DNA of 64,000 nucleotides from Sphingobacteriaceae bacterium (lineage in GTDB: Bacteria; Bacteroidota; Bacteroidia; Sphingobacteriales; Sphingobacteriaceae): contig JAQSWM010000005.1 in the NCBI GenBank assembly GCA_029266635.1, positions 248,001 to 312,000 of the forward strand, given 5' to 3'. Below are positions 45,603 to 54,648 of the stretch, one piece after another. Below the pieces are notes generated by a model. It had not been told where the DNA came from. It saw only the letters and a program-made list of their open reading frames with translations, and made no database searches. Positions within the stretch are counted from its first letter, which is position 1, and every line of letters starts with the position of its first letter. The translations under genes and the position numbers were made by a program.

Positions 45603-47081
45603 CTAAACCAAAGCTGCCAATGGGTACTCCACTTCGGCAACTTGTTTCCTCATCAAACCGTAATATACCAAGCCTGAAACTAAAAACCCTACGAACCACG
45701 CATAATTATAAATGTGCGATATCCATTCGGGCACATAAGTCTTCGGCAGCACCGCAATGGTGGTTAAAAAGCCCGGCACATTAGGCAAAATGCCTATCAG
45801 CAAAGCTGAAACTGCGAGCATGTTTATTCCATTTTTGTAAGAATATAATCCGGTGAATTTGTATAAATCCGGAACGTGCAGCTTTTGCTTACGCACGAAG
45901 TAATAGTCAACGATCATGATGCCGCCGATCGGGCCGAGCAGGCTGGAATACGCGATCAGCCAGGTAAAAATGTAGCCTGAAGGATCCGCGATCAGTTTCC
46001 ACGGGAAGATCAATATCCCAAGTATGCCCGTGATATAGCCGCCGCGTTTGAAGTCGATTTTAGATGGTGATAAATTTGCAAAATCATTAGCCGGGCTGAC
46101 GATATTGGCGGCAATGTTGGTGGCCAGCGTTGAGATAGCTACCGCGATCATGGCGAAAGTTACGAGCAACTTACTGTCGAATTTTCCCGCCAGCACCAGG
46201 GGATCCCAAATCATGGTTCCGTAAATAATTACCGTTGCTGATGTTACCACTACTCCAATAAATGAGAACAAGGTCATGGACGGCGCAAGGCTGATTGCCT
46301 GCCCAACGATCTGCGCCCGCTGGCTTTTTGCGTAGCGGGTAAAATCAGGAATGTTAAGCGAGAGCGTCGCCCAGAAGCCCACCATGCCTGTTAGCGCAGG
46401 GAAGAAGAAGGTAAAGAAATCGGATGTGGTGGCGAATTTTGAAGGTTGCGATAGAATCGGCCCCAGCCCGTTAACAGCCGAGATCGCCCAAAAAAGCAGA
46501 GCCAACGCAGCAAGTGGCAGGAAGAAAGCTTTGAACAATAATAGTTTTTTGATGCTCTCTACTCCTAGATAAACCACATACATATTGAGCAGCCAGAACA
46601 ACAAAAAGGTAATCGCCGGTCCGGTCTGGAGCGACCACGAAACCGGAAAGATTTGCGGCAGAGTTTCCAAGGCCGGAAACCACAGACGCAGCATCTGATA
46701 CAAGGCGTATCCACCAATCCAGGTTTGTATCCCGAACCAGCCGCACGCTACAATGGCTCTTAGAACTGCCGGGATGTTTGCTCCCTTCACTCCAAAGCTC
46801 GCACGTGCAAACACCGGAAACGGAATTCCGTATTTTGCTCCCGCATGTCCGTTCAGGATCATCGGAACCAGCACAACCATATTGCCCAAAAAGATAGTGA
46901 GGATCGCCTGCCACCAGTTCATACCGCCTTCCATCAGCGAGCTGGCCATCATGTAGGTGGGTATGCACAGGCTCATGCTGATCCACAGAGCGGCATAATC
47001 CCAGGTGCCCCATGTGCGGTGTTCTGCGGGAATAGGAGCAAGGTCTTCGCTGTAGAGGGCGGAGTGTTTTAGTTCTTCCAT
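45603..47081 (-). CDS. NCS1-family nucleobase:cation symporter
   Basis: 492 residues with about 12 membrane helices. The NCS1 signature is seen in YAALWISMSLCIPTYMMASS and WWQAILTIFLGNMVVLVP. These inner-membrane proteins import uracil, hydantoins, allantoin or related rings with Na+ or H+. Gene order (12 bases before the dihydropyrimidinase) makes a pyrimidine base the likely substrate. Confidence 0.92.
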   Translation of the reverse strand: MEELKHSALYSEDLAPIPAEHRTWGTWDYAALWISMSLCIPTYMMASSLMEGGMNWWQAILTIFLGNMVVLVPMILNGHAGAKYGIPFPVFARASFGVKGANIPAVLRAIVACGWFGIQTWIGGYALYQMLRLWFPALETLPQIFPVSWSLQTGPAITFLLFWLLNMYVVYLGVESIKKLLLFKAFFLPLAALALLFWAISAVNGLGPILSQPSKFATTSDFFTFFFPALTGMVGFWATLSLNIPDFTRYAKSQRAQIVGQAISLAPSMTLFSFIGVVVTSATVIIYGTMIWDPLVLAGKFDSKLLVTFAMIAVAISTLATNIAANIVSPANDFANLSPSKIDFKRGGYITGILGILIFPWKLIADPSGYIFTWLIAYSSLLGPIGGIMIVDYYFVRKQKLHVPDLYKFTGLYSYKNGINMLAVSALLIGILPNVPGFLTTIAVLPKTYVPEWISHIYNYAWFVGFLVSGLVYYGLMRKQVAEVEYPLAALV

Positions 47082-47090
47082 TTTGTGGTG

Positions 47091-47183
47091 TTTTCACGCA
47101 ACGCCGCAAAGAGGCGGCGGCGCAGTGTTAAATTAGCAATCCAATTATCCATTAATCGCTGCTCCGTTGTGTCGCCGCGTTTT
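47091..47183. repeat. Palindromic repeat, family 1, unit C
   Basis: Begins TTTTCACGCAACGCCGCAAAG and ends GTCGCCGCGTTTTAA, the same plan as units A and B at 41331-41506. It fills the space between the transaminase stop (47182) and the transporter start (47081). Confidence 0.7.
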
Positions 47184-48525
47184 AATTTACAGCTTCGTCA
47201 GCAATCTTTATAGCCTCACCTATTATTGCCAGCCCTTCATCGATTTCAGCTTTGGTTACGCACAGCGGCGGAGCGATGAAAATAAATCCCCAGCGCACAA
47301 AAGTATACATGCCAAGCTCCTTAATCTTTGCCGCTACTTTATTCATTACAATCATTTCATCCGGCTTGGCGTTGAACGAGGCCATAGGTTCTTTCGTTTC
47401 CCGGTTTTTAACCAGCTCAATACAGCCTAACAAACCAGTATTCCTGAAATCACCGATGCTCGGCTGGATAACTTTCATTTCCTCTACACGCTGTTCAATG
47501 TATTTGCCCATGGTTGCGGCGTTCTCTATCAGATTTTCATCTTCGTAGATTTTCAATGTTTCTAGTGCCGCAGCACAGCTCACCGGATGAGCGGAATAGG
47601 TGAGCCCCAATGGCAGAACAGCGTCGTCGTATTTAGCTGCAATCTTGTCCGAAACCATCAGGCAGCCAAAAGGAAGGTACCCACAGGTGAGCCCTTTTGC
47701 CATGCAGATCATGTCGGGAACAATATCGTGGTTTTCAAACCCAAACCATTTGCCCGTGCGCCCGAAGCCGCTCATCACCTCATCCATAATCAGCAGGATG
47801 CCGTTCTTATCACAAATCTCCCGCACCTTTTTAAGGTAACCAACAGGGTATTTTAAACATCCTGATGAACCCGATTCGCCTTCAAGCAAAATAGCAGCTA
47901 TGTTGCCAAGTCCTTCGTAAGCAATCAGTCGCTCCAGTTGCTCAACTGAATCTTTGAGCAAATTTTCTTCGCCATGCGGATAGCGGTACAGGTAAGGCAG
48001 GTCGAAGTGGACAAAATTTGGTGCTTGTTGCGAGTCAACAGGCAATTTCCGCGGGTCGCCCGAAGCAGTCATGGCACCGTTGGACGAGCCATGGTAAGAT
48101 TGGTAGCGGGTGAGGATTTTGTGTTTGCCTGTGTAAAGCCGTGCAAGTTTGATTGCGTTTTCGATGGAAGTGGCTCCGCAGAGGGTGAAAAATGCCTTGT
48201 TCAAGTCTCCCGGACAGATTTCTGCCAGCTTTTTGCCCAAGTCGCCACGCACTTTGGTGACGCAACTTGGAGTAACGTAGCTTACTTCCTGCATTTGCTT
48301 CACCACAGCGTCGGTTATGCGTTGGTTTCCGTGCCCAATGTTCACATTCATTAATCCAGATGAGAAATCTAAGTATCGCTTATCCTCATAGTCATACAGG
48401 TAAACTCCCTTGGCATGTTTCACATCGATAGGGGCAATGCCTTTCTGCTTGCTCCATGAGAAAAGCGTATAATCCAAGCTGTTCTGGATTATTTCTTCGG
48501 TTTCGGTTAATGTTATTGTTGACAT
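47182..48525 (-). CDS. Class III PLP transaminase, probably beta-alanine/3-aminoisobutyrate
   Basis: 447 residues of the omega-transaminase fold type I. The PLP Lys lies in MAKGLTCGYLPFGC (about residue 286), with LLIMDEVMSGFGRTG preceding it. In the context of reductive pyrimidine breakdown it would convert beta-alanine (from uracil) or 3-aminoisobutyrate (from thymine) to the semialdehyde. Class III enzymes vary in substrate, so the assignment rests on operon content. Confidence 0.88.
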   Translation of the reverse strand: MSTITLTETEEIIQNSLDYTLFSWSKQKGIAPIDVKHAKGVYLYDYEDKRYLDFSSGLMNVNIGHGNQRITDAVVKQMQEVSYVTPSCVTKVRGDLGKKLAEICPGDLNKAFFTLCGATSIENAIKLARLYTGKHKILTRYQSYHGSSNGAMTASGDPRKLPVDSQQAPNFVHFDLPYLYRYPHGEENLLKDSVEQLERLIAYEGLGNIAAILLEGESGSSGCLKYPVGYLKKVREICDKNGILLIMDEVMSGFGRTGKWFGFENHDIVPDMICMAKGLTCGYLPFGCLMVSDKIAAKYDDAVLPLGLTYSAHPVSCAAALETLKIYEDENLIENAATMGKYIEQRVEEMKVIQPSIGDFRNTGLLGCIELVKNRETKEPMASFNAKPDEMIVMNKVAAKIKELGMYTFVRWGFIFIAPPLCVTKAEIDEGLAIIGEAIKIADEAVN

Positions 48526-48538
48526 AATGTTATTGTTG

Positions 48539-48621
48539 TCAGCCTGAAGTTCTTGAAGGCTGTGATAATACCAATTTGACTATTTACTGCACCTAGATGC
48601 TTCGACTCCGCTCAGCATGAC
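48539..48621. repeat. Inverted-repeat element, family 2, copy B
   Basis: Starts GTCAGCCTGAAGTTCTTGAA and ends with the inverse-type CTTCGACTCCGCTCAGCAT at 48600-48621. Both ends resemble copy A (44135-44198), and the right end recurs at 52607-52634. It sits in the 259-base gap upstream of the transaminase. Confidence 0.65.
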
Positions 48622-48715
48622 AAGCGCCCAGCCGACGTGAAATCCGTTGAGCGTGAGGCTGAGCCAAACGGCGAGCCTGGGTGTTTTGCCTGTGCGGATG
48701 AAGCATCGTTTGGCT

Positions 48716-48778
48716 CTTGATCTTTTGTTTACTTTTCCATCAAGGGAAAAGTAAAATGCCCCCGCGGCAAAGAGCGGA
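48716..48778. repeat. Dispersed repeat, family 3, copy A
   Basis: About 63 bases, beginning CTTGATCTTTTGTTTAC and ending CGGCAAAGAGCGGA, with an internal ACTTTTCC/GGAAAAGT hairpin. Nearly identical to 52521-52581. No coding frame. Confidence 0.8.
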
Positions 48779-48784
48779 TAAACC

Positions 48785-50242
48785 TTAGCTCATCCAATTT
48801 ACCCCCGCTTCCGGGTTCCATTTCGTGGTAGATTTTTTAAGCTTTGTCCAGAATTCTATGGAGCTTTTGCCCGTGATATCTCCCACGCCAAATTTGCTCT
48901 CATTCCACCCGCCAAACGAAAAAGGCTCCCGCGGCACCGGCACGCCCACGTTCACGCCAATCATTCCTGCGCTGGCTTTTGCCATCACGTAACGTGCAGC
49001 GCCACCGTTTTGCGTAAACACCGAAGCCGCGTTTCCGTAAGGGTTTGCGTTCTCAATTGCAAGGGCTTCGTCCAAAGTCTTCGTACGCATAATGCTGATA
49101 ACCGGACCAAAAATCTCTTCCCGTGCAACCGACATTTCCGGCGTAACATAATCAATAACCGTAGGGCCGACGTAAGTGCCGTTTTCTTTTCCTTTTACAA
49201 TTGTGTTCCGTCCGTCAACGAGGATCTTTGCCCCGCCTTGTTCCGCTTCGGTGATGTATTTTTCAATATTTTCTTGCGACTGCCTGCTGATAACTGCTCC
49301 AAGATTTTCACCGGGAACAATCTTCCGTGCTTCCTCGCAAATCTGTTCTACAATGTGGTCAACTTCTCCCACAGCAATCATCGCGGAAGCCGCCATACAA
49401 CGCTGACCGGCACATCCGCTCATGGAAGCCGCCACGTTTTGAGCCGTCATTCCGGGAATTGCATCCGGCAACACAAGCAGGTGGTTTTTAGCTCCGCCAA
49501 GTGCCACACATCGTTTCAGATTGCTTGTCGCTCTGCGATAGACAATTTTGGCAACCTTTGTTGATCCCACGAAGGAGACCGCTTCAATATCCGGGTGATC
49601 GCAGATGGCCTCCACAATGCGGCTGTCGCCGTGTACGATATTGAACACACCATCCGGCAAACCGGCTTCTTTCAATAATTCAGCTATCCGGCCAACGCTC
49701 AGAGGAACCTTTTCCGAAGGTTTCATGATCATGCAGTTCCCCAGGGCAATCGCGTTCGGCATGGTCCAGTTCGGCACCATACTCGGGAAGTTGAACGGAA
49801 CTATGCTGGCAACAACACCCAGCGGTGCACGTTCAATCCGGCACTCAATGCCCCTGCTCACTTCTAGCAATTCGCCGGAAATTAACTGCGGCAGCGAACA
49901 CGCAAATTCGGTAAGCTCAATCGACTTTTCTATCTCCGCAGTAGCTTCTGTGTATGTTTTCCCGTTTTCTTCAACAATCAAATCCGATAGTTCTTTCAGG
50001 TTTTTCTCGAGCAAGGTTTTAAACCGGAAGAAAACCTGCACCCGCTCCTTCACCGGCGTTTGCGACCATGCCGGGAACGCCGCTTTCGCCGCCGCAACGG
50101 CTTTATCCAGATCAGCAACGCCCGACATAACAACTTTAGAAAGATGCGTACCATCAACAGGCGAGATCACATCAAGCGTTTCAGTACTTGCAGAATTCTC
50201 AAAGGCACCATTGATGTAATTGACAGCGGGATTGTATTTCAT
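48785..50242 (-). CDS. mmsA: CoA-acylating (methyl)malonate-semialdehyde dehydrogenase
   Basis: 485 residues of the aldehyde dehydrogenase superfamily. The GSTKVAKIVY NAD region (near 230), the GGAKNHLLVLPDA segment and the catalytic Cys in GCAGQRCMAAS (about residue 284) match MmsA enzymes, which lack the usual catalytic Glu and transfer the acyl group to CoA. It would turn malonate semialdehyde into acetyl-CoA, or the methyl form into propionyl-CoA, as the last step of pyrimidine (and valine) breakdown. It leads the gene cluster. Confidence 0.92.
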   Translation of the reverse strand: MKYNPAVNYINGAFENSASTETLDVISPVDGTHLSKVVMSGVADLDKAVAAAKAAFPAWSQTPVKERVQVFFRFKTLLEKNLKELSDLIVEENGKTYTEATAEIEKSIELTEFACSLPQLISGELLEVSRGIECRIERAPLGVVASIVPFNFPSMVPNWTMPNAIALGNCMIMKPSEKVPLSVGRIAELLKEAGLPDGVFNIVHGDSRIVEAICDHPDIEAVSFVGSTKVAKIVYRRATSNLKRCVALGGAKNHLLVLPDAIPGMTAQNVAASMSGCAGQRCMAASAMIAVGEVDHIVEQICEEARKIVPGENLGAVISRQSQENIEKYITEAEQGGAKILVDGRNTIVKGKENGTYVGPTVIDYVTPEMSVAREEIFGPVISIMRTKTLDEALAIENANPYGNAASVFTQNGGAARYVMAKASAGMIGVNVGVPVPREPFSFGGWNESKFGVGDITGKSSIEFWTKLKKSTTKWNPEAGVNWMS

Positions 50243-50381
50243 GTAGTTTAAAGCTAAAAATTTAGCAACGAGAAGTCAAGTTAGCAAAAAGTTAATGGGA
50301 ATTGCAAGAGCATCAGGAAAGTAGCGGGAGATGCCGGGAATAGATTGGTGAAAACGAACGTCAGCGGTTCCTCGGTTCTGC

Positions 50382-50434
50382 AGCCCCGCTATCCGCTGCA
50401 ACTCCTCGCCACTGATAGAAGTGGCTGCGGGGTT
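50382..50434. repeat. GC-rich palindrome near nhaA
   Basis: Outer arms AGCCCCGC and GCGGGGTT enclose an inner GCCAC/GTGGC stem (50408-50425). It lies between mmsA and nhaA. There is no clear T run on the nhaA strand, so it is better viewed as a repeat-type hairpin than as a terminator. The motif TATCCGCTGCAAC also occurs near 41370. Confidence 0.5.
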
Positions 50435-50450
50435 TTCGCTGCTATCGGGT

Positions 50451-51599
50451 TTAGGAAATTCGTGAATATGCTTTCAACGTAGCATTTACAATGAAATAAC
50501 CCGCAATTCCAGCTGAGAGCGAGGCAGTGAGAATGGCGATCTTGGCGTTGGTTATGAACACCGGGTCTGCAAAGGCAAGCAGCGCAATGAAGATCGACAT
50601 CGTGAAGCCAATCCCGCCAAGGAAACTGGCACCAATCAGCTGTTTCCATCTCAGTTCCCGCGGCAGAGAGCAAATCCCTATCGCAACGGCGGCAAAGCAA
50701 AAAAGCGAAATTCCCAAAGGCTTCCCGATCACCAGTCCTGCAATAATGCCAAGGCTTTCCGTTTCGCCTAATCCGGCTGTCCAGTTGCTGCCCAAGGCAA
50801 TGCAGGTGTTCGCCATGGCGAAAAGAGGAAGTATAAAAAACGCGACCGGCCTGTGTAAGAAGTGCTGCATCAGATAAGAAGGAGAATTTTCTTTTCCGCT
50901 GCCAAATGGCATCACAAATGCGAGTAAAACGCCGGTTATTGTAGCATGAACGCCGGATTGCAGCATAAAATACCACATGCCCACGCCGCCGATCAAATAA
51001 GGAATCAGGTTATATACTTTCATCCGGTTTAAAACGAACAGGAAAGCCATAATGCCGAGCGAAATAAACAGGTTTGTAAAGGCAATAGAACTGGTGTAGA
51101 AAATCGCAATTACGATAATGGCTCCCAAGTCATCTATAACCGCAAGGGCGGTCAAAAAAATCTTGAGCGAAGCCGGTACCCGCTTGCCCAAGAGCGACAA
51201 AATCCCAACCGCAAAAGCAATATCTGTCGCCATCGGTATTCCGGCGCCCGATTGTGCTTTAGTCCCAAAATTGAACAGTAAATAAATCCCTGCCGGAACT
51301 ATCATTCCGCCTAAAGCGCCAACTATTGGTAATGATGCATTCTTGATGTTAGAAAGCTCGCCGTTGTAGATTTCCCTTTCCAGCTCAAGCCCGATGAGCA
51401 GGAAAAAGATGGTCATCAGCCCATCGTTGATCCAATGCACGAGGTCATGCCCAGCAAAATGTATATTCCAGAAACTGAGATACGGCTCTGACCATGGTGA
51501 GTTTGAAATCGCGAGCGAAACAATCGTAACAAACACCAGTATCAGGCCACCAGCCTTTTCGCTGTTAAAAAAATCGGTAAAAAGGCTTTTGGTTTTCAT
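50451..51599 (-). CDS. nhaA: Na+/H+ antiporter NhaA
   Basis: 382 residues, about 12 membrane helices. The TDIAFAVGIL assembly motif (Thr124-Asp125) and the ion-binding pair Asp156-Asp157 (LAVIDDLGAI) are intact. It exports Na+ for H+ and controls pH and salt tolerance. It begins only 4 bases after the trpC stop, so it may be read from the trp transcript, which is an odd functional pairing. Confidence 0.95.
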   Translation of the reverse strand: MKTKSLFTDFFNSEKAGGLILVFVTIVSLAISNSPWSEPYLSFWNIHFAGHDLVHWINDGLMTIFFLLIGLELEREIYNGELSNIKNASLPIVGALGGMIVPAGIYLLFNFGTKAQSGAGIPMATDIAFAVGILSLLGKRVPASLKIFLTALAVIDDLGAIIVIAIFYTSSIAFTNLFISLGIMAFLFVLNRMKVYNLIPYLIGGVGMWYFMLQSGVHATITGVLLAFVMPFGSGKENSPSYLMQHFLHRPVAFFILPLFAMANTCIALGSNWTAGLGETESLGIIAGLVIGKPLGISLFCFAAVAIGICSLPRELRWKQLIGASFLGGIGFTMSIFIALLAFADPVFITNAKIAILTASLSAGIAGYFIVNATLKAYSRIS

Positions 51600-51603
51600 A
51601 ATA

Positions 51604-52389
51604 TTAGAACTTCAGTTCACTAATAAAGCTCCTGATCGCGAGACCGGGATCTTCTTCCTTCATAAAGTTCTCGCCGATCAGGAAGCCGTTAAATCCTGCT
51701 TCTTTCAGCTCCATAATAGTTTTAGGATGGCTAATGCCGCTTTCCGAGATTTTAAGGAATTGATCGGGGATAAGTTTCAATAAATTATAAGAATGCTCCA
51801 GGGAAACCGAGAAATCAGCCAGGTTGCGGTTGTTTACGCCAACTGCGTCAAGATCGTCGCAAAGGCTGCGGTCAAGTTCTTCTTTGTTGTGAACTTCCAG
51901 CAGCACGCTTAAGCCCAGATTTTTCGAAAGCCGGGCAAGTGCCTTTATTTCCTGCGGAGACAAAATTGCGGCAATGAGCAGGATGATGTCGGCGCCCAAA
52001 GCTTTGGCTTCCACGATCTGGTATTCGTCGAGCATGAAATCCTTGCGGAGGATTGGTATTTCGTTGGCTCTTCGGGCAGCCTGCAAGTCGCGTTTGCTGC
52101 CACCAAAAAAGCTTTGATCAGTTAACACGGATAAAGCGGAGGCTCCGGCTGCGGCGTAAGCTTGCGTAACTTCGGCAACATCTACTTTGTTATTAATGAT
52201 GCCTTTCGAAGGCGATGCCCGCTTGAACTCAGCGATAATGCCGGTGCGATTTGGGTCAAGCATAAAGTCCCGCAAGGAGTAACATTCACGATGAAAGGTT
52301 TCTCCTTCTTCCAATTGTATGATTGAATGGGCTTTGGATTTGCCTATCTCTTCGCGTTTTTTTAAAACTATTTTATCAAGGATGGTCAT
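51604..52389 (-). CDS. trpC: Indole-3-glycerol-phosphate synthase
   Basis: 261 residues, TIM barrel. IIAEFKRASPSKGIIN (about 55-70, catalytic Lys) , ILRKDFMLDEYQI (catalytic Lys) and SESGISHP (phosphate site) are intact. It closes the ring of carboxyphenylamino-deoxyribulose phosphate in tryptophan synthesis. It is a single-function enzyme, with no trpF fused. It follows trpG after a 256-base gap containing repeats. Confidence 0.95.
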   Translation of the reverse strand: MTILDKIVLKKREEIGKSKAHSIIQLEEGETFHRECYSLRDFMLDPNRTGIIAEFKRASPSKGIINNKVDVAEVTQAYAAAGASALSVLTDQSFFGGSKRDLQAARRANEIPILRKDFMLDEYQIVEAKALGADIILLIAAILSPQEIKALARLSKNLGLSVLLEVHNKEELDRSLCDDLDAVGVNNRNLADFSVSLEHSYNLLKLIPDQFLKISESGISHPKTIMELKEAGFNGFLIGENFMKEEDPGLAIRSFISELKF

Positions 52390-52520
52390 ATTTTTTTTAA
52401 GCGTATGTTTCTGTCCGCTACTTTAAGCATGAAATCCGGCGAGCGTTGGACCGCCTGACAAGAGAGCGGACGCCATTACGTGCGATGACATCCGCCAGCT
52501 GGCGGATCGCTATTGTCGGG

Positions 52521-52581
52521 CTTGATCTTTTGTTACTTTTCCATCAACGGAAAAGTAAAATGCCTCCGCGGCAAAGAGCGG
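52521..52581. repeat. Dispersed repeat, family 3, copy B
   Basis: Near-identical to 48716-48778, including the ACTTTTCC/GGAAAAGT hairpin and the CCGCGGCAAAGAGCGGA end. Lies between trpG and trpC. Confidence 0.8.
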
Positions 52582-52606
52582 ACAATTCCCAATTCGCCGC
52601 ACCACG

Positions 52607-52634
52607 CTTCGACTCCGCTCAGCGTGACAAGCGC
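52607..52634. repeat. Family 2 end sequence, copy C
   Basis: 28 bases starting CTTCGACTCCGCTCAGCGT, differing at one base from the right end of copy B (48600-48627). Here the left end of the element is not seen, so it is a partial copy. Confidence 0.65.
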
Positions 52635-52645
52635 CTTGGAGCACA

Positions 52646-53212
52646 CTATTCCGTTAGCCAATTATTTATCATTTTCTTCCCATTCTCAGTCAGCACAGAT
52701 TCCGGATGGAACTGCACTCCCTTTACATCATAAGCGGTGTGCTTCAGCGACATAATCACACCGTCCACATCTTCGCCGGTAACCTTTAAATCCTTCGGCA
52801 TAGAATCCGGTTTAACTGCCCAAGAATGATACCTGCCAATTTTAAAGGTTTCCGGCAACCCTTCGTATAGGTTTTCTTCTTTATCGAGCACATTCAAAAC
52901 TGTTGCCCGGCCGTGCACCGGTCGGGAAAGGTTGTACAACTCGCCACCAAAGACTTCAGCAATGGCCTGCATGCCCAGGCAAATGCCCAAAATGCTTTTT
53001 TTAGGTGAGTATTCTTTTATCACATCTAACAACAGCCCAGCCTCGGAGGGTATTCCCGGTCCGGGCGATAGAAGAATTTTGTCGAACTCCTCCACATCCC
53101 CAAGTTGAAATTTATCGTTCCTCCAAACGGTGGCGGTTTTTCCGCACTCGTTCAGCAAATGCACCAGGTTAAAGGTGAATGAATCGTAATTATCTATGAC
53201 TAAAATTTTCAT
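52646..53212 (-). CDS. trpG: Anthranilate synthase component II (glutamine amidotransferase)
   Basis: 188 residues of class I glutamine amidotransferase. The nucleophile Cys78 (GICLGMQAIA) and the His169/Glu171 pair (VQFHPESVLT) are present. It supplies ammonia to TrpE. It starts 4 bases after the trpE stop. It could also serve aminodeoxychorismate synthase (PabA role), as in many bacteria with a single copy. Confidence 0.94.
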   Translation of the reverse strand: MKILVIDNYDSFTFNLVHLLNECGKTATVWRNDKFQLGDVEEFDKILLSPGPGIPSEAGLLLDVIKEYSPKKSILGICLGMQAIAEVFGGELYNLSRPVHGRATVLNVLDKEENLYEGLPETFKIGRYHSWAVKPDSMPKDLKVTGEDVDGVIMSLKHTAYDVKGVQFHPESVLTENGKKMINNWLTE

Positions 53213-53216
53213 TGCA

Positions 53217-54620
53217 CTATAGTTCGACTGCCATTTCCAGCGCTTTGCGCAGGGCAGCTATTTTGTTATTTACTTCGTTAAGCTCGCTCTGCGGATCAGA
53301 ATCTGCTACTATCCCGGCACCTGCCTGATAGTGCAGCACATTGTTTTTGCTCAGGAACGACCGGATCATGATGGCGTGGTTAAAATCGCCATTAAATCCC
53401 ATAAATCCGATTGCGCCGCTGTAAAATGTGCGCTGGCTTTTCTCAAACTTGTTGATCAGCGTCATGGCCATGTATTTGGGAGCGCCGCTCAGGGTGCCAG
53501 CGGGGAAAGTATCGCCAACTACAAAGAAGGGATCAACTTCGGGCTGGAGCTCGCCTGTGACTTTTGAGACCAGATGAATGAGATGCGAGTAGTATTGTAC
53601 TTCCTTAAAAGCTTTCACTTCTACTTTTGAGCAGTGCCGGCTCAGGTCGTTGCGGGCAAGGTCAACAAGCATTACGTGTTCGGCACTTTCCTTAGGATCG
53701 GCTTCTAATTGCCTGGCGAGCTCGGCATCCAGAACGTCGTTGCCTGTGCGCTTGAAAGTGCCGGCAATTGGGTAAATTGTGGCTTCGCGATGTTTAATGG
53801 TTAGCTGTGCCTCCGGCGAAGAGCCGAAAATCTTAAAGCTGCCATAATCAAAGTAGAACAGATATGGCGACGGGTTTATGGAGCGTAAAGCACGGTAAAC
53901 GTTGAATTCGTCGCCGATAAAGCTACGGGAGAATGCCCGGGAAGGGACAATCTGGAAAACATCGCCACGGTAAATATGCTTTTTAAGGTCTTCCACAACC
54001 TGGATGAATTCATCATCAGTAAAGTTGGATGCTTCTTCACTCTGGCACTGGAACTTGTATTCCGGGAAGTTTTTGTTCTGAATGAGGTATTCAATTTTCT
54101 CCAGCCCGGATGGAGAGCCTTTTTCTGTGCTGTGTTCGAAGATGTAAAGCTCATTTTTAAAGTGATCTATTGCGATAACGTAGCGATAGATATGATACTG
54201 CATTAAAGGGATGCTGCGAGCCGGATTAGGTTTATGTTCAAGCTTTATGTCTTCAAAGTGTTCAACGGTTTCAAACGTGAAATAGCCGAAAAGCCCGTTT
54301 GATATGAATTTGAAATTTACATCTTCATCAGCTTTAAACCTGTTCCTGAATGCCGAAACACGCTCCTGTAAATTAATGTCTTTGGCGGGAGTTTCATTCC
54401 GTGCACCATCCGGAAAATATTCCGTAAACACGTCCTCCGTGAGCACCATGCCAGCCATCGCGTCACAGCAAATGAAACTCATGCTGTTTTCACGGCTGTG
54501 GTAATCCGAACTTTCCAGCAACAAGCTGTTCGGAAATACATCGCGTAAGCGCAGGTAAATGCTTACGGGAGTTGTGGTGTCGGCCAGCCGCTTTTTATAG
54601 GTGGTAAATAGGTTATACAT
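53217..54620 (-). CDS. trpE: Anthranilate synthase component I
   Basis: 467 residues. The N-terminal domain keeps the LLESSDYHSRENSMSF segment (residues 34-49), the Trp feedback-binding site, and the C-terminal chorismate-binding domain has IVPSRAFSR, PIAGTFKRTG (about 312-321) and GAIGFMGFNGD. It makes anthranilate from chorismate with ammonia from TrpG. The mRNA leader carries a Trp-rich peptide and an attenuator, so control is at both enzyme and transcript level. Confidence 0.95.
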   Translation of the reverse strand: MYNLFTTYKKRLADTTTPVSIYLRLRDVFPNSLLLESSDYHSRENSMSFICCDAMAGMVLTEDVFTEYFPDGARNETPAKDINLQERVSAFRNRFKADEDVNFKFISNGLFGYFTFETVEHFEDIKLEHKPNPARSIPLMQYHIYRYVIAIDHFKNELYIFEHSTEKGSPSGLEKIEYLIQNKNFPEYKFQCQSEEASNFTDDEFIQVVEDLKKHIYRGDVFQIVPSRAFSRSFIGDEFNVYRALRSINPSPYLFYFDYGSFKIFGSSPEAQLTIKHREATIYPIAGTFKRTGNDVLDAELARQLEADPKESAEHVMLVDLARNDLSRHCSKVEVKAFKEVQYYSHLIHLVSKVTGELQPEVDPFFVVGDTFPAGTLSGAPKYMAMTLINKFEKSQRTFYSGAIGFMGFNGDFNHAIMIRSFLSKNNVLHYQAGAGIVADSDPQSELNEVNNKIAALRKALEMAVEL

Positions 54621-54648
54621 AATTGAAATATTGCGCCTGAGCGCTCAT

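Noticed and set aside
46471-47109. 212-codon frame on the minus strand across the transporter
   Set aside because: Shadow of the NCS1 gene in another frame; repetitive, Arg/Cys-rich composition with no domain.
49605-50219. 204-codon frame on the plus strand opposite mmsA
   Set aside because: Antisense shadow of a strongly conserved dehydrogenase gene; no family traits.
50382-50434. nhaA terminator
   Set aside because: Good stem but no T run on the minus strand; listed as a repeat-type hairpin instead.
44120-52645. Insertion sequence or prophage
   Set aside because: Repeats are short, non-coding and not flanked by a transposase or integrase in the window.
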